From a virus: DNA of 22,762 bases. The notes below the pieces were generated by a model. The model did not search any database. It was not told where the DNA came from and was given only the letters and a program-made list of their open reading frames with translations. Below, in pieces: positions 14,797-22,403 of the stretch. Made by a program: the position numbers and the translations under genes. The DNA lies in IMG/VR virus record IMGVR_UViG_3300025645_000496, positions 1 through 22,762 of that record. The stretch is one strand, 5' to 3'. Each line of letters begins with the position of its first letter. Within the stretch, counting starts at the first letter, position 1.

Positions 14797-16664
14797 TAGA
14801 ATATTCTCCCGTATATGTCCGCTCCTGCCAAACCAATACCTAGAGCTTGCATCAAGGGACTTGATTGCGCTGCTGCTGGAGCATCAGATAATCTTATTGT
14901 TCCTGCACCTGGTGTAATACCTGCAATACCTTGACCAAATCTAGATAGTGCTTGTCTTGGTTCATCGATTGCCATCTGTGCTGCTTGTCTTTGTGCATCA
15001 AGTACAGCTTGGTTTTGTGCTTGTTGCGCTGCACCTAGTGTGCCTAAACCAGATATCTGTGCTCTGCTAAAGTCTTGTGCTCTTGCACCTAGTCCACCTT
15101 GTAGGTTTGCAATACCCATTTGGTTTGCTAAATCTTGTTGTCTTCTTGCTGCTGCATTTTGAAAACCTGATTGTCTTAAGTTTGCTAATGTCTGTGCTCT
15201 GTTCTGGTCGCTTGCCGCTTGATACTCGGCTCTTTGTACACCTTCACGTCCACCGCCAAAAGCACCTGGTACACCAAGTGTAGCTGCTGCGGTTTGATTG
15301 GCTCTGATCTGTGCTTGTTTATCAAAATCTTGCATCGTTGTATCGATAACTTGTTGTTGATAAGGTGACATGTAAGATTGAATTGATCCTGTACCTGTAC
15401 CTGCGCCAGTTCCAGTTAATGCTGTGCTTGCGTCTGCAGCTGTTCCTGCTTTTGTTAAGAAAGGTTGAAAAGAACCTAGCCCTGTTTGACCTAAGTTATA
15501 AGCTTGAGTTTGTGCTGCATCTTGTGCTGCAACTTGCGGTGCAAGATCAGCCATACCTGCTTTTGTAATACCGAATTGTTGTGCCTGTGCTTGTCTTTGT
15601 GCAAACTGTGCATCTGTTTCACCAGGTTGTTTCATGTTTGCAGTTGTAACTGAAGGTAAACCTGCTTGTGTTGCAAGATCTGTTAAATATGTTCTTTGTG
15701 CTGCTTCTACAAATTCTGGTGGTAAACTTCTTACTTCTTCATAAGTTCCACCTGTTTGAAAACCTACTCTGCCTCCTGCTTGTGCCATTTCTCTTGGTTG
15801 GTCTTTTCTTTTAACCATTTCATCTATCATCATTTCTATTTGAATGATTTCATCTTCACTTAATTCGTTTAAAGGTTTACCAAATTGTTTCATGGCTATT
15901 GCTTCCATGACCTGGTTTCTTTCATCCATTGCATCTGGCGCTGAAGCCATCATTGTACCATTTGCAAGACCCACTCTGCCGCCTTGTTTCAACATAGGCA
16001 TTGGAATACTTAAACTATCATACGGACCTTCTATCATCATATCTTTGTCATAAGGATATTCATTTTCAAACATAGGCATAACATCCTGCATGTATCTCGC
16101 ACCAGGATATCTTTCTTCTAGAGTTCTGCCATCTCCATCTCCTATAGGTCCAGGTAGTGGAATGGCACTAGATCTTCTTTCACCCGTATCTATGGGTCCA
16201 GGTAGTGGAATAGGTTTACTTTCTAAATTTTCTATTTTTTTTCTAGTATCTGGATCACTCATGTCAGGAAATCTTTTAGAATCTGTAGTTATTTTTTTAT
16301 CTGGAACGTCATAATAATCTTCAGCTCCTGAGTCTATTCCAATGTTTTTTCTGTACCCATCATCAGGAGTACCATCTGGACCTTGTGGACCAAAACCTTC
16401 GTTAAGATCAGTCATTTCATTTGCTACCATTCTTGCTGCAACTGATTCAGGTATCTTGTATCTGTCTACAATAAAATTTACAATTTTAGCTGCTTGGCCT
16501 GGAGGAGTTTTTTCTAAAAGTTTTTTTATAACTTTCATAATTTCAGCTTGATTGCCTTGTAATTTTTCAGCAAGTGATTTTGCCATGCCGCCTGGAGTAA
16601 TTTTACCTAATAGGTTTAAAATGCCTGCTGCATCATCTTTTAATTTATCTGTGTTGATTGCCAT
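14796..16664 (-). CDS. Internal virion-like protein with GGRVG motifs and Gln/Ala-rich C-terminus (622 aa)
   Basis: The N-terminal hundred residues are helical (MKVIKKLLEKTPPGQAAKIV). A Pro-rich linker follows, containing the heptapeptide IPLPGPI twice (about residues 152 and 167). Two GGRVG motifs occur near 227 (KQGGRVGLANG) and 296 (QAGGRVGFQTGG). The second half is rich in Ala and Gln, with long helices (QQQVIDTTMQDFDKQAQIRA, QNRAQTLANLRQSGFQNAA), similar in composition to podovirus internal core proteins that cross the envelope during ejection. No catalytic motif is visible. ATG shares one base with the upstream stop (TAATG). I place it in the ejection-protein group by composition and position. 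Confidence 0.82.
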   Translation of the reverse strand: MAINTDKLKDDAAGILNLLGKITPGGMAKSLAEKLQGNQAEIMKVIKKLLEKTPPGQAAKIVNFIVDRYKIPESVAARMVANEMTDLNEGFGPQGPDGTPDDGYRKNIGIDSGAEDYYDVPDKKITTDSKRFPDMSDPDTRKKIENLESKPIPLPGPIDTGERRSSAIPLPGPIGDGDGRTLEERYPGARYMQDVMPMFENEYPYDKDMMIEGPYDSLSIPMPMLKQGGRVGLANGTMMASAPDAMDERNQVMEAIAMKQFGKPLNELSEDEIIQIEMMIDEMVKRKDQPREMAQAGGRVGFQTGGTYEEVRSLPPEFVEAAQRTYLTDLATQAGLPSVTTANMKQPGETDAQFAQRQAQAQQFGITKAGMADLAPQVAAQDAAQTQAYNLGQTGLGSFQPFLTKAGTAADASTALTGTGAGTGTGSIQSYMSPYQQQVIDTTMQDFDKQAQIRANQTAAATLGVPGAFGGGREGVQRAEYQAASDQNRAQTLANLRQSGFQNAAARRQQDLANQMGIANLQGGLGARAQDFSRAQISGLGTLGAAQQAQNQAVLDAQRQAAQMAIDEPRQALSRFGQGIAGITPGAGTIRLSDAPAAAQSSPLMQALGIGLAGADIYGRIF

Positions 16665-18259
16665 TAAGTAACCCTTCTCTCTAAATTTTTCATTGTATCA
16701 TACATCTTTTGTGCTCCTTTTTCAATGCTTCCATTGCCTGCTCCTCTTACAGCATCTGCTGTAAATACAAACTCATTTTTTGATAACATTGCTGGAACGT
16801 CATCTGCTTTTTCTTTTATACCAACTGGTACAAATCCACCTTTAGCTCTGTAATCTAATTCTGTAACACCACCTTGATTAACTCTAGGCTTACCCATAGG
16901 CATAGTGCCACCCATCAAACCAACCCTGCCGCCTGATGCAAATCTTTGATTATACACAACAATACCTAAATCATCAATTGCTTCTTGTTCACTTTTATAT
17001 TGTTTGCCACTTATAGGATCAGTTAAATAATATTGTTCTTCTTGTGCTTGTTGCGCTGCTAAAACTCTATCTCTAATAGCGTCCATTTCAGCAATACTTT
17101 TCATTGAACCATCTGCCATATTAGGTAACATCATTGATTCAGGCATTCCTGTTAATGAATCTTTTGGTTTAGGTGGTTTTTGAGATGTTAAAGAATAGGG
17201 TTGTTGAGTGTTCATTATGTCTTGTATAATTCTATCCCTCATACCTTTTACAGCAGGTATACCTCTCATAGGTCCTGGTGTAGAATCGTATTTTTTAGGG
17301 TTTATGCCGTATTTAGATAAATTACTAAAATCAAAACTTCTACTCATTTGATTTACAGCTCTTGCTGCATTGTTTCTTCTTATGTTTTCTTGTAAAGAAT
17401 TTCTCATTCTAGGATCAACTAAATCTCCATTAGCTAAACCAACTCTACCACCTGTTGCCATACCCTGACCAACTATACTATCTATATATTTATCTTTTTC
17501 TTCATCACTCATGGCTGCATATTGTGGATTACGTAATGGTGTGTAATAACTATCCATGTAACCTCTCATTTGTTGTTTAACACGTGTGTTTCTTCTAGCC
17601 ATGTACTCTTCCATACTTTCACCAGGTTGTTGTGGTTCAAATTCACCTGCAAAATAACTATATAATGCAGAAGCACCTGATGTAATACCGCCTACTAATA
17701 GTTTTTGTTTTACCATTGATGGTAATTTATCTCCTCCAGGTATTTTACTAAATACTTTATCTGATGTTTCTCTTACAACATCTAAACCTTTTGTTTCTGT
17801 TGTGCCAGGAAGTTTTTTACCTGCGTTTGCAGTTTCTTCAAAAGGATTTACTTTATCTTTTTGAAACAAAGCTTTTCCTTTTTGTACATTTTCTGCACTT
17901 AATGGATTAGTAAAACCACCTCTTAATCCACCACCTGTAATATTTGACATTCCTCTTTGTCCACCTAAATATCTTGCACCTGCTCCTGCTGCAAAAGTTC
18001 CAAGACCTTGTTTAAGTGCATCACTGATACTACCTTTTTGATCAAATCTACCTACACCTCTCATGATGCCTGCAATAGCAGGATTAAATGGTGCAACAAA
18101 CGGTGCAGCTTTAACTGCAATGTCTGCAAGTTCATTAGGTATTAATTTTCTAAATCTATCTTTTAGTTTACTACCAAGACCAAACTTTTCTCTAGGTGCC
18201 ACATTCATAATGCCACCTTTTGCACGCATTTGTCTTCGCATTTGAGCTCTTGTAATCAT
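16664..18259 (-). CDS. Virion protein with repeated GG motifs and conserved C-terminal domain (531 aa)
   Basis: The N-terminus, MITRAQMRRQMRAKGGIMNV, is strongly basic. A hydrophobic/Gly-rich region follows (AAPFVAPFNPAIAGIMRGVG and GTFAAGAGARYLGG) that could insert in membranes. GGRVGLANG occurs near 268 and GGRVGLMGG near 442. The last about 65 residues form a compact block, RAKGGFVPVGIKEKADDVP, then MLSKNEFVFTADAVRGAGNG and a terminal helix ending NLERRVT, a pattern I recall in marine phage virion proteins. It is the first gene after the 84-base gap at 18260-18343, so it may be driven by its own promoter. No Shine-Dalgarno is evident before the ATG. Function is probably in the internal virion or ejection apparatus. 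Confidence 0.82.
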   Translation of the reverse strand: MITRAQMRRQMRAKGGIMNVAPREKFGLGSKLKDRFRKLIPNELADIAVKAAPFVAPFNPAIAGIMRGVGRFDQKGSISDALKQGLGTFAAGAGARYLGGQRGMSNITGGGLRGGFTNPLSAENVQKGKALFQKDKVNPFEETANAGKKLPGTTETKGLDVVRETSDKVFSKIPGGDKLPSMVKQKLLVGGITSGASALYSYFAGEFEPQQPGESMEEYMARRNTRVKQQMRGYMDSYYTPLRNPQYAAMSDEEKDKYIDSIVGQGMATGGRVGLANGDLVDPRMRNSLQENIRRNNAARAVNQMSRSFDFSNLSKYGINPKKYDSTPGPMRGIPAVKGMRDRIIQDIMNTQQPYSLTSQKPPKPKDSLTGMPESMMLPNMADGSMKSIAEMDAIRDRVLAAQQAQEEQYYLTDPISGKQYKSEQEAIDDLGIVVYNQRFASGGRVGLMGGTMPMGKPRVNQGGVTELDYRAKGGFVPVGIKEKADDVPAMLSKNEFVFTADAVRGAGNGSIEKGAQKMYDTMKNLERRVT

Positions 18260-18289
18260 ATATGTTAAATTTTGTTTATATTAAAAAGG

Positions 18290-18304
18290 CAGGTATTTCA
18301 CCTG
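18290..18304 (-). terminator. Weak terminator-like hairpin or 5'-end stem-loop
   Basis: Read leftward, CAGGT-GAAAT-ACCTG forms a 5-bp stem with a 5-base loop followed by CC and five T. It could be a weak or leaky terminator after the 113-aa gene. If the promoter elements at 18313-18341 are used, it would instead form the first bases of the new transcript. Confidence 0.4.
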
Positions 18305-18312
18305 AATTTATA

Positions 18313-18341
18313 CTAATACTTGTTTTTAACAAGTAAATCAA
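18313..18341 (-). promoter_or_regulatory. Candidate promoter with palindromic spacer in the virion operon
   Basis: On the minus strand, TTGATT (18341-18336) is separated by 17 bases from TATTAG (18318-18313), each matching four of six consensus positions. The spacer holds a perfect 7-bp inverted repeat with a 3-base centre, ACTTGTT-TTT-AACAAGT at 18318-18334, which could be an operator. This lies in the only sizeable gap (84 bases) of the leftward virion operon. Confidence 0.4.
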
Positions 18342-18343
18342 GA

Positions 18344-18685
18344 CTATGTTGTAACTTCTCTAGGCTTAGATTCAAGCGCTGATAATATTACATGTAGTCG
18401 ATTAGCCGTAGCTGCAGTCACTTTTAATACTTCACTTTCCTGTAATACTAAAGGTGCTGTAAGTAATTCTGTTGTGCCATTTGCTGATATCGACTTAGTC
18501 TTAAACACACTAAATACAGCATCTGATGTATCAGTAATAGTAACCGTTATAGTATCTGCATTACCAGAGTCTTCTGATACTAATATAGACTTTATGATAG
18601 CAGTGGTTGCTGTAGGCACAGTATACAATGTTGTAGCTGATGTAGAAGTTAAGTCTACTTTTTTATTTACAAATGAATTAGCCAA
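18344..18685 (-). CDS. Small beta-rich structural protein (113 aa)
   Basis: The product is soluble and beta-prone with alternating Thr/Ser/Val strands (VDLTSTSATTLYTVPTATTA, DTITVTITDTSDAVF), and resembles small jelly-roll-like phage virion proteins encoded near tail or head-completion genes. I cannot assign a named family. The start is TTG at 18685, overlapping the stop of the 54-aa gene by eight bases. No in-frame ATG is available nearby that would preserve the N-terminal ANSFVNKKVDL, so the rare start is likely genuine. It precedes the 84-base gap. Role in neck, tail or capsid decoration is inferred from context. Confidence 0.75.
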   Translation of the reverse strand: MANSFVNKKVDLTSTSATTLYTVPTATTAIIKSILVSEDSGNADTITVTITDTSDAVFSVFKTKSISANGTTELLTAPLVLQESEVLKVTAATANRLHVILSALESKPREVTT

Positions 18686-18842
18686 AGAAATATGCCTCCG
18701 CTTCTGCTTCGTCTTTTAAATCTTGTTGATAGGTAGTATTTAATTTTTGCACTATACTATCTACATCTCTTACAAAAGACTGTTGAGTTTGTTGATCATA
18801 TTCTCTATCGGGTTGTGTTAATGATTGTACAATTCTTGCCAT
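18678..18842 (-). CDS. Small structural-operon protein (54 aa)
   Basis: This short frame starts at the ATG at 18842, which shares one base with the stop of the 122-aa gene (TAATG), and ends with TAA at 18680-18678, overlapping the TTG start of the next gene. The peptide begins MARIVQSLTQPDREYDQQ and ends EAEAEAYFFG. It is hydrophilic and helical (FVRDVDSIVQKLNTTYQQDL). It fills what would otherwise be a 156-base hole in a gap-free operon. I do not recognise it. Small helical proteins of this kind occur next to tail-hub genes, so a virion assembly or neck role is possible. Confidence 0.7.
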   Translation of the reverse strand: MARIVQSLTQPDREYDQQTQQSFVRDVDSIVQKLNTTYQQDLKDEAEAEAYFFG

Positions 18843-19210
18843 TATACTAATCCTCCTATATAAAATTTTTTTAAAAACTGAATACCACCTTCTGTTTCTC
18901 CCGTGTCTACATTGTACTTACCGTAGCCACTTAAACCTTCTCCACCTAGATTATATCCTAATCCAAGGTTACGAATTCTTTCTCCACCTTCTCCTACAAA
19001 TAATTCTTGATCATCTAAAAATATTTGATCTCTACCTTTACGACGTTCATAATCTCCTATAAGAGTTATTTTATCATTAAAAGGTATATCTAATTTTAAA
19101 ATTACATCTATTATTTCTGAATCAATTTGTAAAGGTGTGTTAGGAATATCTTGTTTTCCTGATTTTGTATAATTTATTTGTGGTTTAATTATATCTAATA
19201 TTCCTGCCAT
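18842..19210 (-). CDS. Hypothetical phage protein, beta-rich (122 aa)
   Basis: No named family recognised. The N-terminus MAGILDIIKPQINYTKSG is followed by alternating hydrophobic strands (IIDVILKLDIPFNDKITLIG), a charged loop (DYERRKGRDQ) and a Gly-rich strand-loop repeat ending GLGYNLGGEGLSGYGKYNV, then GGIQFLKKFYIGGLV. Alternating aromatic and glycine residues suggest a small beta-sheet or barrel fold. It shares a base with both the upstream hub-like gene (TAATG at 19210) and the downstream 54-aa gene. GGAAGAAG lies before the ATG. It is part of the tail-hub gene group by position; function unknown. Confidence 0.78.
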   Translation of the reverse strand: MAGILDIIKPQINYTKSGKQDIPNTPLQIDSEIIDVILKLDIPFNDKITLIGDYERRKGRDQIFLDDQELFVGEGGERIRNLGLGYNLGGEGLSGYGKYNVDTGETEGGIQFLKKFYIGGLV

Positions 19211-21357
19211 TATCTTCTTCCATCTGGTTGATAGTCTATTCTAAAAGTACCTACTTTCCAAAACTGACCTGTGCTTGTGTTATCTATTTTTAATGATATT
19301 GATCTAGCACGTGCTCGTGTGTCTATTTTTTGTGTGCCTGATGTTACTGTAAATGGACCTAAAGAAGAACTTGCCTGTGCATCATTTGGAAAATCTCTTA
19401 GATTTAATGTTATTCTTGCATCTCCTGTTTGTGCTAAAAAATCTGGTATGACTCTTCTTATTTTCATCATAAACTCACCATCACCATCAAGTCCTTGTTG
19501 TCCAATATCAAAATCTCCAGATTCAATTGATGCAGTAATTGCAGTTGTCTGACCTTCTTTAACTTGATTTAATCCTGTTTCATGTTCGTAGTAAGTTGAT
19601 GTGCCATCACTATTACCATAAACATAATTAACATCTGTTGTTGAAGTTGTGCCACTTGAATCATATTCTGTTGCATGAGGTTTACCAAATACGGCTGAGT
19701 CTTGCCATGCGGATCTAGCTAATGTACCACTAGTCCACACTGGTCGCTCGGGACTTGAGTCAAGATAATTGTATGCAACCATTCTATTTACAGTTCCTGA
19801 ACTTGAACTTGGATAGAACCACATAATTTCACCAAACAAATTATTTAATCCTGCATTGATGTGTTGTTTAGGAGTCGTATTAATATCGTCAAAAACAAAA
19901 TCTTCAACTAAACACGGTAATGATTCTAGTTTACCAGTGTATCTAAAGAAACCGTTTTCTGACATCCAATAAGCAGCACCATCAACTTCAACAGCTGCGT
20001 TTTGTCCAATCAATCCACAGTTAGTACCAACTTGTTGAAATGAGAATGTAAATGGTGGACCAACAAAACGCATAATAAATAATGCAGTATCAGTCCAAAT
20101 ATAAATTGCATCACGACCACGTATTGCTCCCATAATTTTTGATCCATCTGCAAGTCTTTGTGTACCTGCAGTATTAGTAGCTGATGGTGTATAAGTATTT
20201 ATATCTTCTTGAGACGAGAATCTTACAAACATTTCATCTTGTGTAGATTTTGTTCCAATTGTTGTTTCTGTTCCAAAAAATATCAAGTGACGATCCGGTG
20301 TTGATACTAGACTAAATGCAGAAGCTGTTGGTGCACCAGTTATAATAGTTGCTCTTGTATCAGTTGCATCTGTTGGATTTGAATTCCATTCAAATGTTTC
20401 ACCTCCATTAATTGTTGCAATTAACTTATTACCTAAATTATCTAAAGACCATAAACCTGGTGCTGTAACAATATCTCCTGATGCTGCTGCGTTCCATGCA
20501 AAAAAGTTTGATGCATCAGTTACTGTTGCACCAGAACTATGTGTTGCTGCTGTTGTACCATTAGCACCTCTTGTTAGTCCAGATAAAGTTCCACCACTAT
20601 TTGATGTATATGTAATTAATTCTGTTCCTATAATAACCGTTCCTGAAGATGGAAATGAAGTTGAACTTGCCATTGTCAATGATGTTACACTTGCATTAAT
20701 TCCTGATGATAGTGTTGATGTAAACTGACCTGCTTGTTGCCCGCCCCATGATCCAAGACCAAAACCTGTCGATGCAACCTCAACTGCTGGTCCTACAGGA
20801 TAGTAGTGTCTGACACGAATACCACCTGATGTAGATGCTCCTGATCCTGTCTCATTAGATCCAGTATCAATTGTAAGTGTCGTATCTGTTGGTATTGACG
20901 TTACCATAAATTTATTGTCGTCAAAATTACTAGAGTTAAAATTAGAATTAGTAATAGATGAAAAATTATCTAATAATACAATATCAAATTTATTAATATT
21001 GTGTGCTGAAGAAAAAGTTAGTGTAACAGTTGAAGAACCATTAGTTGTAGAAAAAGCTGATGTTAAAGTTGTTGTAGATTTGATTGGATGTATATCATAA
21101 AATATACCACCAGAATAAGCATATAAAATTCTGTTTGTGCCTAATGCTGCATACTTAATACCTGATGTATTTACAAAATGATGAATAGCAGTGTTTCGAC
21201 CTGTAATATCAACAGATCCTAGTTGAGACCAACCGCCTATTTTTTCAGGTGAACCATATCTAAAACGAACATTGTCACCACTAACCCATTGGCTCTCACC
21301 ACCTGTTGAGGTTACTTGTTTATTAAATCCTGGTGCAAATTTTACTTTTTGTAACAT
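19210..21357 (-). CDS. Large tail-hub-like structural protein (P22 gp10-like architecture, 715 aa)
   Basis: The N-terminus has the pattern FAPGFNKQVT ... WVSGDNVRFRYGSPEKIGGW, and the C-terminus closes with RARARSISLKIDN ... GQFWKVGTFRIDYQPDGRR. Between them are repeated beta-strand units typical of the propeller-like tail-hub (packaged-DNA stabilisation) proteins of short-tailed phages (LWSLDNLGNKLIATINGGE, AYWMSENGFFRYTG). Two extra modules appear inserted: a Ser/Thr-rich strand domain around 93-178 and a second around 213-281 containing GTELITY and GLTRGANGT. Hub identity is inferred from overall pattern, not from a single motif. GAGGT lies five bases before the ATG. Neighbours are small structural proteins and appendage proteins, consistent with a podovirus-like tail. 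Confidence 0.78.
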   Translation of the reverse strand: MLQKVKFAPGFNKQVTSTGGESQWVSGDNVRFRYGSPEKIGGWSQLGSVDITGRNTAIHHFVNTSGIKYAALGTNRILYAYSGGIFYDIHPIKSTTTLTSAFSTTNGSSTVTLTFSSAHNINKFDIVLLDNFSSITNSNFNSSNFDDNKFMVTSIPTDTTLTIDTGSNETGSGASTSGGIRVRHYYPVGPAVEVASTGFGLGSWGGQQAGQFTSTLSSGINASVTSLTMASSTSFPSSGTVIIGTELITYTSNSGGTLSGLTRGANGTTAATHSSGATVTDASNFFAWNAAASGDIVTAPGLWSLDNLGNKLIATINGGETFEWNSNPTDATDTRATIITGAPTASAFSLVSTPDRHLIFFGTETTIGTKSTQDEMFVRFSSQEDINTYTPSATNTAGTQRLADGSKIMGAIRGRDAIYIWTDTALFIMRFVGPPFTFSFQQVGTNCGLIGQNAAVEVDGAAYWMSENGFFRYTGKLESLPCLVEDFVFDDINTTPKQHINAGLNNLFGEIMWFYPSSSSGTVNRMVAYNYLDSSPERPVWTSGTLARSAWQDSAVFGKPHATEYDSSGTTSTTDVNYVYGNSDGTSTYYEHETGLNQVKEGQTTAITASIESGDFDIGQQGLDGDGEFMMKIRRVIPDFLAQTGDARITLNLRDFPNDAQASSSLGPFTVTSGTQKIDTRARARSISLKIDNTSTGQFWKVGTFRIDYQPDGRR

Positions 21358-21359
21358 AA

Positions 21360-22403
21360 TTACCTCGCTGTTGTTGGGATTCCTGTTGATGTAACTAATG
21401 GGGATTCTGCAAATGCCATGTAGATGTATGTATCTCCAGAACCATTAACTTTTGCTTCACTAGCTATTCTTAATTTAAAACCATTTGAAAGTATGTCTGC
21501 AAAAAAACTTGCAGTTTCTGCGGTATTAGCATTTGGTCTTAAAATTCTTTCTGCTTTGTTAATTGGATCTCTTTTATTGTCATAAATAACCCAATCTTCA
21601 GCTCCATTAGTTTTTTTAAGCATAAAAAAAGCTGGTTTAAATCCTGTATAAATAAAAGCACCATTAGTTGAGTTATTTCCTGTGTAGCTTCCAAATTTTG
21701 AGTAGCCTTTAACTTCGTTAAAACAGTAAGCTATATGTGTATTACCATTTCCATTAGTTTCTGAACCCTCACCTAAAGTAAAAACACTTGAAGTTGGTGC
21801 AGTATTATTCCATCTACCTGAATTACTATTTGTTGCATTAGTTTCATTTAAAATCAAATAATCATTTTGAGGTGTAGAAGTATTTGCAGAGTGATAAACA
21901 TTCCATTCTTTAGTCACTGCATAATTTTTTACAATTATAACATCTGGTGCTACACCTAATCCATGACCAACAGTTGCTCCAGCAGTTTCAGTTCCTGTGT
22001 ATTTAACGATACTAAATCCACTTGTAGTATTAGCACTAACAGTTGAGGTTATACTTCCATCAGAATTTGATGATGCAGAGCCACCAGCTTCCCAATTCCA
22101 TGCTACATGACTATCGCCATTATCATTTACATTAGCATCACTACCTACAGTAAAACCATCTGAACCAAAAGCTGTTAATCCATTTGCTACTGTTGCTTCT
22201 GCTGAATTTCTATCTGAGCCAATAACTTTAGTTACACCTCTAATTGAATCATATATTTGATGATCTCTTGCATCTGGTCTATTTTTAATCCACACCCAAT
22301 CTGGTTGAAAACCTACACCTGTAACAGCTAGTGTACCACCATTTCCTGTATAAAGTTTTGTCTGAAAATAAAGTTCTGGGTCATCTATTGTTGTATAAGC
22401 CAT
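21360..22403 (-). CDS. Tail-fibre or spike-like protein with three internal repeats (347 aa)
   Basis: The protein contains three copies of a roughly 75-80-residue unit, at about 31-104, 149-229 and 253-333. Each opens with G-F/V-x-P (GFQPDWVWIK, GVAPDVIIVK, GFKPAFFMLK), has a W/H-x-I/V-Y-D/H core, and ends with N-G-N/D-S/T-H/Y-x-A followed by a hydrophobic strand (GDSHVAWNW, GNTHIAYCF, GDTYIYMAF). This matches the DUF7483-like repeat that I associate with marine phage tail appendages. It probably sits on the tail and may contact the host surface. The ATG shares one base with the stop of the SPRY-like gene upstream, suggesting two coupled appendage proteins. No endosialidase or lyase residues are evident. 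Confidence 0.8.
   Translation of the reverse strand: MAYTTIDDPELYFQTKLYTGNGGTLAVTGVGFQPDWVWIKNRPDARDHQIYDSIRGVTKVIGSDRNSAEATVANGLTAFGSDGFTVGSDANVNDNGDSHVAWNWEAGGSASSNSDGSITSTVSANTTSGFSIVKYTGTETAGATVGHGLGVAPDVIIVKNYAVTKEWNVYHSANTSTPQNDYLILNETNATNSNSGRWNNTAPTSSVFTLGEGSETNGNGNTHIAYCFNEVKGYSKFGSYTGNNSTNGAFIYTGFKPAFFMLKKTNGAEDWVIYDNKRDPINKAERILRPNANTAETASFFADILSNGFKLRIASEAKVNGSGDTYIYMAFAESPLVTSTGIPTTAR

Noticed and set aside
10151-18259. Direct assignment of the large virion proteins to T7 gp14/gp15/gp16
   Set aside because: Composition and order are comparable, but no shared motif such as the gp16 transglycosylase active site could be recognised, so only an ejection-like role is suggested.
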